A program made the position numbers and the translations under genes. From NCBI RefSeq assembly GCF_016802725.1, contig NC_052678.1, positions 7,618,001 through 7,682,000 of the forward strand: a stretch of 64,000 nucleotides of DNA. Direction: 5' to 3'. Under the pieces are notes generated by a model. It saw only the letters and a list, made by a program, of their open reading frames with translations, was not told where the DNA came from and did no database searches. The first letter of the stretch is position 1. Every line of letters starts with the position of its first letter. Shown one piece after another: positions 1 to 13,700 of this stretch. Source of the stretch: Solenopsis invicta. Its lineage: Eukaryota; Arthropoda; Insecta; Hymenoptera; Formicidae.

Positions 1-55
1 TTTACACCGACCGCGATTATGACGCATTGCTATTTCCGTCATTCCATATGCTCCC

Positions 56-87
56 CGAGTCGAGTCGAATCGAATCGAATCGAATCG
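56..87. repeat. Pentamer repeat (CGART)n
   Basis: Two cgagt units followed by four cgaat units in perfect phase. Confidence 0.8.
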
Positions 88-1858
88 CCGTGTGCGGTGT
101 ACCGTGTTATCGGGGATCATCGCGAGTGATTCTCGCGGCAGTAACGACGCGCGTTATGCGGCTGCCCCGTTAACCAGGGGTCCGGTATGGATGTCCATTT
201 CCAAGCCCTCGTAACTCACAGAGGCCCGACCGACAGCACGAGGGGAGAGGCAGGGGGAAGCGGTGAACCTGCCGCGGGTCAGAGTTAGGATCAGATCACG
301 TGTATCCACCCACCATCTATCTATTCGCCGCGTATCTCGGTCGTCCTAGTCGATATTCGGCGCATCGTGACCGTCAGCCTCATTAATCTGCCCGCCCGTT
401 CGCTCGCTCATTAACGAAATAAACGCACAGCCCAGAGGCGGCGAGTAGTCGGGTCGCGCTTTGAGAAACCCGAGTTGTCGGCAGTCGCTTTTGCAAGAAG
501 TCGCTGATGGCCTTTGACGTTTAACTATACGCGGATTACAGGTCCGCTCTTCGATGCGGCGAGAGTTAACGATGTTGTCGAGTAATAATCGTGATTAGAA
601 TAGTACGTGGTATATTAAAAAAAAAGACCGTCCATATCTTATTCTCGTAGACTCGTCATCGTCGTGATGAAAAATCACCGAGAGGAGTTATGCAACTTTT
701 GCGGGTTTTTTTTTTAGAAAATAATACTACGTGGAACATCGATCGCTACGTTGTATTTTATGCGTTAATGCGCCTTCGTTCGAGCGGAGGATGGCCAATC
801 GACCGTGGCCATAATGACCAGAAACATCACGGATAAAAATAGCGCAATTAAAACATTAATTTACCCGGACGCATCTCGCGAGAGAGAGAGATACGCGAGA
901 AATTCGTTCCGTTCTCCCCGCGCGCGCCTCTTCTTCTATAATTTCCCCGCGATTAACCCCGTGATTACCGCCGATTGTTTATTTTTTCTCTCGCGCGCTC
1001 GGGCAGCAGTAGTTTGCAGTTCGCTTCGAGTTAAGCTAAGATAGCCATGAAATTAATTGCCCAAGGCGGGCGCTTAGGAGACTCGAGCGAGTGAGCCCCG
1101 GCCAAGCGATAGCTCGTTAATCCGCCATTGATCTAAGTAAACCCGATATAGCGCGCGTGGCACACGAAGCGCATTCGGCGAGTCGCGCTTCCGCCCCGCG
1201 CATTTTACGACGCCCTCGAAGATACACATCTCTCGCCGCGTCGCGTTATTCCAATGGCGCGCGGGAGAAGGGAATTTAATTTTGAATCGCAGTGCAATGA
1301 AGTCGAGCTAAGAGAAACGCATCGCGCGCGAATCGACGGACGAGCGGCGAGCAACAATAAAGAAAGAATCGTATTATTGGGCGTGCGCGCTCTCTCGATT
1401 CTCGATCAAACGTGACGGATCCAATCGATATCCCGGCGCATTCCGTCGGTTGAAACAAAATCAGCGCGTCTTAACGCGCGGAAACGTCGAGCGCGGCAAG
1501 CAACCGTGTACAGCAACAGGCGGTGACAAGCCGTGCCAGAGATTCGAGTCGAGGCGTTTGTATGCGTACGTGTGCATTCGCCCTGGATGGTCGTTCCTCC
1601 ATTTCGTTTGCTCTTTTTGCTCGGCAACGGCGTGACCCGGCGCGGCGCCGGGAAAGTACATTACGTTGAATGTCGTATCTACTATCCGACGTCACCTTTC
1701 GCGCGGATTTACTCCTTTTCCTCGTACTCCGTCTTGCGCGTCGCGGAATTCTTTGCGACGAAAGAAACGCGCTCCCGCTCCCGACGAGGGAGGTAGACGA
1801 TACGTTACGCCGGGGTGCGCGAAAGTAATTTATCTCGTCGGGTCCGCGAGTGCGGAGA

Positions 1859-1898
1859 CTCTCTCTCTCTCTCTCTCTCTTTTTCTCTCTTTCTCTCC
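1859..1898. repeat. (CT)n microsatellite
   Basis: A pure CT run to about 1880, then an interrupted CT/T-rich tract. Confidence 0.9.
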
Positions 1899-3493
1899 TT
1901 CCCTCTTGTTCCAACGTGTCGTAAATTATACCCGGGAATACGCATGCGATGACAGAACGTTGCGCGCGAGCAACTCGATGTGATGAAATAAAATATGCCG
2001 TGTGTATGACTTCAGGGATGATTAACCTTTCAACCTCGAATTGATCCTAGTTGAAAAATTTTCTCTATTTATTATTGTTCCTAAAGGTGCTACCTGATTT
2101 TTTTCATAATTTTCCTATTAACAGTTTTGAAGATGTCGAAATATTGTTATTGTTATTGTTGTTGTTGTTGTTGTTATGGTTCAAATATTGATTAGTTTGA
2201 TGTTCGGATGAATTCGAAGATTGTTGCCTCAGGGTAACGATGTGTACGAAAGGGTTAATCTCGGAATAGTCACTCCATTTTTTTTTTTTTACGTGAACGG
2301 ATAGTTGGAATGGTTTTTACGTCCCAGTTAAAATTCATTGTTATTAAGTACATATTGTATATTATTGATTGTCTTATAATTTATTAATATAAATTTAATT
2401 AATATTTTCTGAGAAAAGTAAGAAGAAAATATTAAGACCAAGAAAAATATTAAGCAAATGGAAGAAGCACATTAAGCAGCTTTTTATGACGATATTTTTA
2501 AAAAATGAGGAAATTAGTTGGAAAGTTTTTATATTACGAATTGGAATTGTATTGGAATCGGCTAAAGTTATTTATATTGTGCTCTCTCTTGTGGAATTAT
2601 TAAAAATGGTTTATTTTTATTATATCTGGTTATATGTATTATATTGCCAAAATAAACATTATAGGAACAGGATATAAATTTTTTATACTGTTTGAACATA
2701 TTAAAAAATATTAATAGCTCATAACATTTTTTAACTTAAACTCATATTATTTCAAATTTATAACATAAACTGTTATCATACTGGATTGATTTTACAATAT
2801 AAACTATCACCCGGGGTGTCTCTTTACATCCCAACTGCTTTCAACAGATCGATATTGCGAATATATGAATCGTAACCTTTTTCCACAAATTAGATCTCGG
2901 AATCTTGGAATAAAAACTAGGTTAGATTTTTTCGGATCAGTAAAAAAGATTTGCAGTGACGTGTGAGCTTTTTATTCCTTTGATGTAAAAAAACATTCCG
3001 GGTGACTGTTCTCCGGGTTAAGGGATGATTAAGCCCTTCCCATTATTTCACGGCTGTTGAATGTTATCGCGCGTTGATGATTGCGTTGCTCCATTTACTC
3101 GCGGGAGGAATGAACACGTCATCAGCGTGCGTGTGTTACACGAGTGTGTGCGTGTGTGTACGTGCGAAAGGCAGATACGCGTTCGATGCGGTAGAATTCG
3201 CTATGTCCGAAATCGGAATGCACACACGCGCGGGTTACCGCCTGGCATGTCTCTCTCTTTGTCTTCCTGCTCCGCGCATTCCACGTGGTTGCACACTCGA
3301 TATTACAGCGCATGATATTTCGTTTGCGAGATCCTTCCGTATAAATCCCGCCGAGGGAAAATATACCTCTTGTCTGTCTCGCACTTGGAGAGCAGCGTTC
3401 TCTGTAGAACCATCCGAGGACCACGATGTAGGACATAGAGAGCCTAAGGGCGTAGGACGACGAGCCTAAATGGCACGTCGCGCGCGCGCGAGG

Positions 3494-3516
3494 GAGAGAG
3501 AGAGAGAGAGAGAGAG
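3494..3516. repeat. (GA)n microsatellite
   Basis: A GA run directly after a short (CG)n stretch. Confidence 0.9.
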
Positions 3517-5482
3517 GTGGAGGAAGGGGAGGAAGCTTCGGGACTTGGAGGAAACCTTTGGACGATGAAAGCAACGGCAGCGGTCGATCGGCCCCCAGGA
3601 GCAAGGGAGACCACCGTCTCTCGCGGACGGAGGTGGAACAGACCCGCAGGCGGCATAGGCGGGGCACGGCGGACGGTCGTTCGAGGCTGGAGAGTGAAAG
3701 GGAGGGATGTTTTAGGGCCGGTCGATACAGCCGAAAGTCCAGAGAGCGAGCCGAGTGGCGCGAAAATTCGCGCGGATGAGGATATATCGTCGCGCGAGGG
3801 GGGCTTAAACGGAGAAACCGAGGCGGCTCGGTCGAGGGTGGTTTTTGCCCCTTCCGTCTGCGTACCTCCGTTTCGCCGCTTCGCTCTTCGCCTTCGCGCG
3901 CCCCTCTCGCGCCTCGCTCCTCGCAATTCTATGCTCTTTGTAAGTCTAGAGGGTCTCGTGTTTCCTCTTCTCGTCATCGTCGTCGTCGTCTTCGTCGTTG
4001 TGTCATCATCGTTGTAGTCGGCCTTGTTCACTTCCACAGTTTGCGGCATTGACTAAAATTTTCACTCGAGATCTGCACAAACAATACGTAATGGGGGTTA
4101 ATTATTTAAGTAAAAATTTCAAGCATCTCGTTACAGTTAACGAGGCATTCGACCGAGCCGAAGCCGGATTGTGTTTTATTTTTCACGAGATGACAAATTA
4201 ATTCGTATCTTTTATTATTTCAAAGCATATTGAATTGGATTCCCCGCGACCGGCGTTCGACAAAGAATCCGACCGAGTGTCTGACTGAAATAATGAAACG
4301 CGTTTTGAATAAATTGATTACGGTTATTGCCACGAGGAAAATTTACCCGCGTAACATGTTGCTCCGATCATAAATTTGTAGACAAGATTTTTTTATCGCT
4401 CGATATTGCGAACGATTGATTTATTTCGTAAGGAACGATCGTGAACGTCTTCCTTTATAGACCCCTGCTACCCTGTCGTCTGTCTATTCCCTATCGTGCT
4501 TTACGTTTTATTTGTACCGTTTTGTCTATGCTTTTTGTTGGGCAAGTTGCTTTGTTGTTTCCGAATGTGTTTTCGCGCGCAATCAATTACTGCGGAATTG
4601 ATTATTTTGTGTTATACAGTCAATTATGAAACACGAATTTCGAACGTTGCAATTAGTAGTACTCTTGAAGCGAGCTGTTTGTCCCAGCGCACATATGCCA
4701 ACGTATAAATATACATATTAATTTTCACAAATGTTTCTGTTTAATATCTGTTATCTCGCTCTCGCGAAAACGAGTGGGTTGTAATAGCTTATCATTATTA
4801 TAATTAGCTGTAATGCAACGGTAACTCGATGCACCGGTGCAAAAACGCGATTGTGCACTCCATGCATTATTCAGTGTAACGCTCTGCCGAAACGATTAAA
4901 ACCAGGTTAAATCTGTAAAAGAAAAAAGAATGCGGGGGTGCATTAATAACTAATCTAATTTTGCACAACGGAAAAATGGAAGCCAACTCGTAAAACTATT
5001 GTTTCCGCGATACTTCAGCTTAATTTACGATAGCACTACAGTCGGTTGTCACGATAGTACTCCGTTTCGACGCTTCAACACTCGCCGGGAGATTCTCCAT
5101 TTCGCTCGACAGTCTAATTATCTTTTTCGCCGTGAACGTTCGCGGCTGCATCCGTTAATTATTGACGAACACAGAGAAGAGTCTTTCGCGTCTATCGACA
5201 CCGATGCTATCCGGCCGTATCGTATCGCGCGCGCCACTATCGGCCATCGAAAATTCGCCCCCCGTATAATCCGATTTGCGCCGGTCGATGCTCCCGCGAT
5301 TTCGACTAATTATTGTCTGCGTTAATTAAAACGTGTCGCGTACACGGATATTAGGATCCATTAATGTAATGCGCCGTTTGTTTCGAACGAGCGAAACGCG
5401 ACCATCCGGCACACCGGATGCTGTCGTTATTAATTTTAATTAACGATCTAATTAAAATGATTCCTTTGCCAGGGAGAAAGGC

Positions 5483-5483
<1 letters not shown>

Positions 5484-5518
<35 letters not shown>
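5484..5518. repeat. (CT)n microsatellite
   Basis: An uninterrupted CT run of about 17 units. Confidence 0.92.
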
Positions 5519-5520
<2 letters not shown>

Positions 5521-7330
5521 AGACGAAGGAGCGTGGGTGCTATCGCTTTCTTGGACGTCCGCTATTCTGCCTATCGCGCAGGGATGTCCAACTCGTATAA
5601 ACTCGTAGAAACGTAGAGACTTGCGATTTGAATGTGAATCGTAAACGCTGTCGTCTTAATGTTCGCTCGAGTCAATGCTCGCGCGCTTATCGGTTCTCGC
5701 GATAATGGCCGAATAATTTGGCTGGCAGAACGCGTGCGTGCGCGGGGCTAACCGTTTTGATGAGAGAATTTCCGAATTAGCCGGCGAGTCGGCCGGTGAT
5801 TTACGCTTGTTTCGCTAATCGCGCTTGTTTCTATATTGCCGGGATATCACGGTTCGCCGAACCCCGAACCAAAGGGAGATGCGGCGCGATGTGCGTCGGT
5901 AGCTAAGCTAGCCAGCTCGCTCGCTCTCCGGATGCAAATGCGGCGTGCATTATGCGCATGCACGTAGCGTACGGTGTACATACGCGAAGCGTTTTACTTT
6001 TTAATTAGACGGCCACGCGCTCGGCGGCAGCCGTTCTCGTTTCGCCTCGCTCTGCCGTTTGCGCCACGTTTATGCAAAGTTGCATTTATCTCATTCGCGT
6101 CGCGCTCTTGGCGGCTTCGCAACCACGACGTCGTCGACGACGACGACGAAACGTAATTCCGGCTATTCAGTCTTGCGACGCTAGCGCGTTTTTCGCCGTG
6201 CCATACGTAACAATTAGTCCCGGCGTCCTTCCGCCGTTTCCTCGCTTCTACGAGCACGTAAATTTCAGGGAGCACGTGTACTGCGCGCGCCGTTAAGAAA
6301 ATTTCGTCGGATCTTGCGGCGCGGGCGACGGAACTTTCGGTCGTTCGAAAGATTTATCGCCGCTATCGGGATTCATATCGGCGCGCACGCCAGTACTTAA
6401 TTCTCTCTCTCTCTCTCTCTTTCTTCGATGCAAAACCTCAAGTTCTTGTACGCATTTCCGGAATTTAACGTACCTCGCGTGCATCGATCCGTTTCGATCT
6501 CGCGCGCGCGTAATTCCTCTTCGTAAATAAACGTAAATAAACGTCCACGTGATAATTCAATAAACGGATGCCCGCTTGCTGCGGGCCACCGACAATGCAC
6601 GGCGAAACCGCGCCGTGAGTTTCTATTTTCCGCCGCCCGCTGTTGTCGCATTCTCCCCTCCCCCTCCCCTCCCTTTGTGGCACCCCCTTATTGTCTGGAA
6701 ATGCCGCATTTTTTTGTATGATAAATTTATCGTCGCCATACGTCAGGCTCCCTCGCGAGCGCGGCGCGTATGGAGCCGCCAACCGGCTAGTCTGACTAGC
6801 TCGTCCACTTATCTACTGCCGCCCTTTATTTCAGTCGCAAGTGACAAATAACGCCGGCGCGTGTACATCTCCGTTTTTAATCGGCTCCGCCATAAATCCG
6901 GCATAACTGGCGATTTTTGTCGCGGGCATTATTCAGCGGGAGTAAAAAGTGGAGCACGGTCGGCGTCGCGTCCAGTTTCCCGCGGCGCGGTGGCAAAATA
7001 CAATTTGCTCCTCCCCTGGAATTAAGGACGCTCGATAAACGGTGATATTCAACGCCGCGCCGCCAATGTATTTTCGCGCCATTATCTCGGCGAGACGACG
7101 GGTGGTGCGCCCGTACGGACGTAACATTTGTCCATTCTCATTACCTTTGACTGCCTTTTTCAAAGCCCCCCCACTATTGTCTCGAGCGAAATTCTATTGT
7201 TTTATGTATTTTACGTCCGCGGCGTACAGTGTGCGCGCAGTTACTCCACATACACCGGATACTGCCGCGAAGTTGCATGTGTCCGCGGCTGACCACTCGG
7301 CTCACTTATCTACTGCGTTCTTTGTTCCAG

Positions 7331-7418
7331 GCAAAATTGGAAACGAAAGCGCTGAAAGCGAAGAGGCCAGGATTCACGGACGAGCGGTACAACGAGACCA
7401 GTTATTACGTGGAGCACG
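7331..7418 (+). CDS. RPUSD2: RPUSD2 first visible coding exon (88 bp)
   Basis: Acceptor ttccag|gca and donor cacg|gtcagt. It begins in phase 0 and ends one base into a glycine codon completed by the next exon. It encodes a basic linker followed by FTDERYNETSYYVEH, which aligns with the DEHFAETSYYFEGG region just before the conserved core of vertebrate RPUSD2. It is isolated by more than 7 kb on each side, so gene finders could easily miss it. Confidence 0.88.
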
Positions 7419-8602
7419 GTCAGTATCTTCTGTCATACGTTTCGTATTTAATCCGGTCACGACCAAAGGCCGCCAGTCACGTCTAATACTTCGGATTAAG
7501 CGGCGGATTGTCGTGTCACTCCGTGTGAGATCTTCGTCCGCCAAATACGAGAATCCTCAACTTGAGAGTTCGCGGGAATCGTTAGATTTAGTTTCTCCGC
7601 AACGCAAATTCGAGATATAATTAATCTCGACGCTCGCCGAGAGGATAGTTTCGATCAACGCTTTCCGAACCGTTTTCCGTCCGCGAAAGCCGCGCGAGCC
7701 GTCCTTGAAGCGGGATCGGGTTAATTTTCAACAGTGTTAGTCTTACACTCGGGCGTGCGAGTTCGCCGGCCGCACGAGTCAAGTAATCGTGGATAATCCG
7801 CCAGATAAATACCAACCGGTTGCAATAATCCTTCTCGCTCGTCGATGGTCGGAGTGAGGCACTTGACTCTTTCCTCCGGAACTCCGAGGTAAACATGAGA
7901 TAAAGTGAGACTGCGGCGCGCAACAGATTTTACAAGGTACCAACGTATTTCCCGTGGTCACCGTCGCTTTCCAATTCATTATTTTCGAATTTTAAACAAA
8001 TTTACGTAAGCATGAAGATTGTTTGCTAATTTGGGATAGTCTAAAGTGTTGAATATTGAGAACGATTCTTAAGGGAGTATTTTTGAACGCGATAAAGTTT
8101 GTCAGTTTTTAGAATTTTTTTTAACGAAAATTGCTGTACATGTATTTTTCTACATTTTTCACATGTCTGCTTGTACATATTTAATGTATATACCATGGAT
8201 TCTTACTGGTGAGCATTGAGATCCGAAAGGGAGGCGTTGAGGAGTAAGTGGACAGTAAGAACGCGCTAGACAAATTATTAATATTTCACACCAGATCCAA
8301 ACTTCTCATTAATGACAATTATTTAATAATTTTTTTTTTATTTAGTATAATTTTATCTTTGTTGCTTTATTATAGCTTTTAAAGCTTAATAGCTTTAAAA
8401 TTTTAGTTTCTAATTATTTAATTTTTTTTATTTTTAGTCTAACTTTAAAATTCAAAAATTACTCGCATGATTACACTTGGATATTTTGATAATAGTGACA
8501 GTTTATCGAAGGGCTCTGAACAAAAAAGCTTTAAAAAGAAGGCAATGAGCCGGAAAAAGTTGAAAATCTATGGTATATATAGTACCTACAAATTTTGGTA
8601 TA

Positions 8603-8651
<49 letters not shown>

Positions 8652-10670
8652 TTTTGTATTATATAAAGCCATCGGTTTTAACTTTTGCGTTTTCATAAAA
8701 CAAACATCCTTTTATCGCCCAGAATAACATTAATGAAAAATTTTAAAAATAATTAAAACGGCGCGGTTTTAAAAAACAAGTATTGCCAGTATTTATAATA
8801 AAGTCGATTGAATTTAAAATATGTGAAAAAATATTGCAGCTAATTTGTAGATATTGCAAACATGTACAAATAGATATGACGATTAAAAGGACGCGGTTTA
8901 AAAAAATATTTTTTAACGAAATAAATTTAACATGAAAAAAAGGAATTAATTTGTAGATATAGCAAACATGTGCAAGTACGTTTTCATAAAATACATATCC
9001 TCTTATTGTCCAAAGAATCGGATTAATAAAAAATATTAGAAATAATTAAAATGGCGCGGTTTTTAATAAACAAGGATTAACAGTATTTATAACAAAGTCG
9101 ATTGAATTTATAACATGTATAAAAAAAAATAACTCTAATGTAGATATTGCTAACATGTACAAATAGATATGACGATTAAAATGACGCATTTAAAAAAAAA
9201 TTACTTTTTAACGAAATAAATTTAATATGAAAAAAAAGTCAATTTGTAGAGATATAGCAAACATGTACAAGTAGATATAATGATTAAAATGACGCAATTT
9301 TAAAAAAACAAATATTGATTTTTTAATGAAATCGATTGAATTTAATATGAAAATAAATTAATTTGTAGATATCGCACAAACATGTACAAGTGAATGTATA
9401 AAAACGTAGAAAAATACGTGCAGCAATTTTCTTTAAAAAAAAATTTCCAAAAATAGGTCACTTTCGCTCTAGATTGAAATATCCACTCAGGATCTTAAAC
9501 ATCCTCGACATCTCTCTTAAAAACGTCTTTAATATTTCAAGTTTTATGATCATCAATTTTTCAAGTATTCATCGCGAGTTAACATAAGAGTTCTCTGACA
9601 GCTCGTATATTTAAAATTCAAATCGAATGACAAAGAAACGTTTATTTTAATCTTTCAACCAAGGTAAAGGCGCTCCGTCACTCAAAGAAAAGCTTCAAAA
9701 GAGTCGGGCGGGTAAGCGCATTCGCCGGGTGCCGCTGATAACCCTTGTCGAACGATACAGGGTATCGTATTCTTTTGCGGAATAAAACTGTCGCGTCACA
9801 TATAAACTCCCGCGCCGCGCGTGGTGGATATATGCATGGCAGTTAATTCAATTTCGATTCGGCTACAGCTGCCTGCAGCTACTGGCTGCCGCTGGTTTAT
9901 CGTGTGCCAATACGTCCCGCGATCGGAATATCCGGCATTCGCCCCGGCGGACTCTCTCCGTACTCCGTATAAGCAATGGTATTATCCGACATCGTCGTCT
10001 GGATCGCCTGGTGGCGGGCAAACGCCACGAGCTCTCATTATCACTGGCCGCGATAACGCGAGACGCCGTGACGCGAGGAAAGCGGACTCCGAAAGCGCTC
10101 GCGCGCCGTGGAAATGGAGATGCGACTGGGGAATAATTAAATCACCGTTTCGAGAGGGAGACTTATCGGTTCATCGTGCGCCCGATAATCAATGCGAGTT
10201 AGATACTCCCGTGGAGAGTCGTCGCGATTTCCATTTCCATCGAACGCAAACCGATTGCGACGCGGTTTTTTTCTCTCTCTCTCTCTCTCTTTTTATGTCG
10301 GTTTTATCGCGCTATGCGCAAATCCTAGAAAAGGAAGTTTAACAATTTTGTCGCGAGGTACAGCACGGGGACCAGGAAATTAGCAAGAGTTCGGTAACGC
10401 GATTACATTTTATGAAGTGCAGCTCGTTGAACAATTCTATTTCTGCAACGCGAACAATCTGTAAAGGATCTTTTAATTGTGTTTTTATCGAGCCAGCGAA
10501 TCGTTAAAGCGATAGACGATAGACCGCAATTTTAGTGCTTTTAGTGTTCGGGGGAATCTCTCCTGTACCTCGTGCGGACTACACCGCGGTATGGTTAACT
10601 TTTTCAGTAGTTCGAGTCGGCGCTTCTTTCGCCGAGCCATTGGCGCGATTAACGTGTACATTCAGCGCGA

Positions 10671-10716
<46 letters not shown>

Positions 10717-13700
10717 AGAGAGAAAACCCGTCTCCAGCGGGAACGATCGTACAGCATTGTCGGATCGAGCGATACGTGCTGTACGCCGACGTGAGCTCAT
10801 TATCGCGAGTTAGGGTTGCCGTTTGCGATAACGGCCGTTCACTGCTGCGGTGAGAGTAAGAGCGGGAGATGGAGAATAGATGAGGAGGAGGAAGTCGAGG
10901 CGAGAATACGGAATTGCCATCGGCGGAAGACGCACGAAGAAAGGCAGAAAGGGAAGGAGAGAGAGAGAGAAAGAGGGAGAGATACAGAATGGTCGTACCA
11001 GGTCGGTTACAGAGACGCGAGAAAAGGGATCGATCGATCGGATATTTAGACGAGCGAATGGCAATATCGACAACCGATATCTGCTCCACATTCGAATAAT
11101 AGAGCCGCGCGAACGACGCGCTGGGCATCTTCTCTCTCCCTCTCCCCTCTCTCTCTCTTTCTCCTTCTCACTCCATCCCTCTCACACGTGCAGCAAAACA
11201 AAGACCTATTAATGCCATTCGGAAGACAGACAGCTGCTGCACATACGTTCTTCAACTACGCGCTCTCGCGCATCCCCGTTCCCTGTGCATCTTGCGCCCC
11301 TTAAATGCACCACGCTCGATCGAACCCGAAGACATCGTGCCGGGATGCTTTAGGTATGCAGGTATGCTCGCGGGCGCAAGCTCGTTGCGAGAATTAAGGG
11401 CGTCGCCGCATTGTCCAGACTAGGTCGCAAGGGTTTTCAAGTCACGCTCTCGAGTAATAGTTTTCCCGTTTTTCTTTCCCTCCCCGAAAGGGAAGAGGGG
11501 CGGGAGGGGAGCCTTAGATTTAGGATTCCTGAAAGGAACGAGAGAGCGACTTGTCGTACTAAATTATTTATTTCCGAAAGAAGGACGTTAGGAGGATGTT
11601 AGGATTTTCGAGCCGCGATATTATTTAGAAGCTGATTGAAACTACGAGATCCCATTCTGGAGGATCTTGTTCGGGGAAATGGCGGCTTTGACCGTACTCA
11701 CGGTAGCGGATGGCACGTCGTAACGCCACAAACGCCGGATTTGGAAGCCCTGAAATCCGAAACGTCGGCTTACCGTCGCGCGTGGTACACGTTGGGATCT
11801 CCGCCATCTGCGATCAGCTCGATCCCCAGGTCGGCAAACGTACGCGTGCACGACTTGCGGGCGAGAAACCGAGACGCGGGTTTCTACGTGATTCAAATCT
11901 AGATCCGATCTTATCCCCCCCCCCCTCAAGTTAAGGAACCCGGCGTACGTTATCGAGCCGGGAGATCCTGGCTCTTGGTAATTCGGTCCCGGCTAACCAG
12001 CCACCTTTTCTCCTCTTTTCTCGTCCCTACCCCCCACCTCCCTCTTGCCCACGTCCCTTTCTTCGTAAAGTTTCGAAATCGCTTTTATTCAGGACGAATG
12101 TCCCGGAAAGAAAGAGAGAAACTTGTTGGATAAACGAATTTGAAATGAGATGAGATATACGTCGCGTTTCGTTATTTTGCTAGTAAATTATAAATCGCAG
12201 TTGCGATACGTTCGAATATCATTACGTCGAGCAGTCGCTCTATCCGCCACAACGGGGGACCTTCTGGGATGTATTGTACCTCCTTGCACCACAATCTGCC
12301 AACATGCGCCGCTCTAATTGGCTATAAAGACACTCTTGGCTGCTTTGAGCACGCCCCGAAGACGAGGCTTGGCACTCGCCGACGTTCTTCATGAAGGAAT
12401 AGAATATTACGCTGGCAGCCCTTTGCGACTACGGGAACACGAGCTCCTTCGACGCCCACCTGCTCGCCGGAAGCTCTTGTGCGATTTTCTACGTCATGTC
12501 TGGCAAACGTTGGAAATTCTGGAGTTAGAGGGTGGTTAATGCGAAATGTAACGTATATCATCACTGGAAATGGTTTTGTCATATTAGATATACATGTGCG
12601 ACAGCAATTTCTTTGCTCAAACATAATCTTTTTAATTTCTTCTAACTTAATTTATTTAATTATTATAATAAAGCGTTTTACATACACATATAATAATAAT
12701 AATAATAATTTGATTAAAGTACAAGCAACAAAAGATGCACCTCAAGAGACATCCTTAAAATCTAACGCAATACAATAAAAATGACATACATGTACAAAAA
12801 ATGCAAAATATTATCAGTTAAGAAAAATACAATGAGATGAGAAAATTACAAATAAAAGTGTAAAAAAATTAACGTGCGGATATAAGACGCATTTGAGAAA
12901 TGTATGTAATTAGTAAGCAAATGTGAAAATTCTTATGAATTAAATATTATAATCTGCAATTACACACGAGAGATATAAATAAAGCGGTAACAGGGACTAA
13001 AGATGTAAAAGCAAAAAACTAATCTAAAAACAGAAATAGAAGAGGAAGACCGGATATCACGAGGAAGAGAGTCAACTCTCTAGATCCCCTATACATTATT
13101 ATATAATTATTCGATGACTCTCCTGGGAAAGTGACACATCTCTTTCACTCGCCCGTTTATTCAATTTATTTTACAATATTGGATTTTGACGTCGCGAGCG
13201 GAAGAATTTGATGATGGATATCGGAAATTAACGCGAGCGAAGCTCGGTTGAATCGCTCAATTGGTTAATTAACGTTGTAACAGAAATGAAATCGTAAAAC
13301 GGAAACGGGGCCGCGGAACCACGGACTCTTGCGAGGGGTACCTCTGCGGCGCGACATGAACGCTACATCTCGAGATTCCGTAACTCGCGATGTAATATAC
13401 TTTCGAAGGAAGATAGTGACTGTAATAGAAGTCAGGCTGCCGTCGAATCGAGATATAGGACCGTAAGTTTACTCGGTGTTTTACGAGCTTCCTACTTTGA
13501 TGTCTGCGAACTTTCCCAATCGCGAGAAAATAGGAAAGGGCGACTAGAAAATGGAACGCGTGCGGGTATTTCTAGCAGTAAATTTTTCCTGCCTACGCTA
13601 TGAGCCGATACACAAATATTATTCGGAGTGAATCGAACGCAACGTGTAACGACATACAATTCAAGAGATTTATTGTATCCAAGAAAAAGAAAACAAAAGG

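Larger units (their letters stand above)
1..7330. other. CpG-rich region upstream of the first visible RPUSD2 exon
   Basis: I found no convincing coding exon. It contains a CGART pentamer repeat (56-85), several CT/GA microsatellites and an AT-rich block at about 2040-3000. If RPUSD2 starts upstream of the window, this is intron. If not, the first exon is hidden here. Several open frames (for example 3517-4017) have low-complexity or Arg/Ser-rich composition typical of chance. Confidence 0.6.
8101..9460. mobile_element. Non-autonomous inverted-repeat element with an internal tandem array
   Basis: The left end (8101-8190) is the imperfect reverse complement of the right end (about 9370-9460). 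Both contain gaaaattgctg, then a tatttttcta stretch. Inside is a direct repeat of about 291 bp (8689 and 8980 start alike at gttttcata), itself made of diverged sub-units sharing aatttgtagatat, aacatgtacaa and tagatatgacgattaaaa. There is no transposase ORF. The structure fits a MITE or a non-autonomous DNA transposon that grew by internal tandem duplication. Confidence 0.65.

Noticed and set aside
3444..4049. Overlapping frames on both strands in a CpG-rich stretch, considered as a first RPUSD2 exon
   Set aside because: The residues are Arg/Ser/Gly-rich on both strands with no start-plus-donor arrangement that joins in phase 0 to 7331. I could not support it.
9821..10342. 173-codon + frame
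   Set aside because: No recognisable domain. It ends in a CT microsatellite, and overlapping frames of similar size exist. CpG-rich DNA yields such frames by chance.
10649..11128. Ser/Leu-rich and Arg/Glu-rich frames around 10.7-11.1 kb
   Set aside because: They derive from (GA)n/(CT)n repeats.
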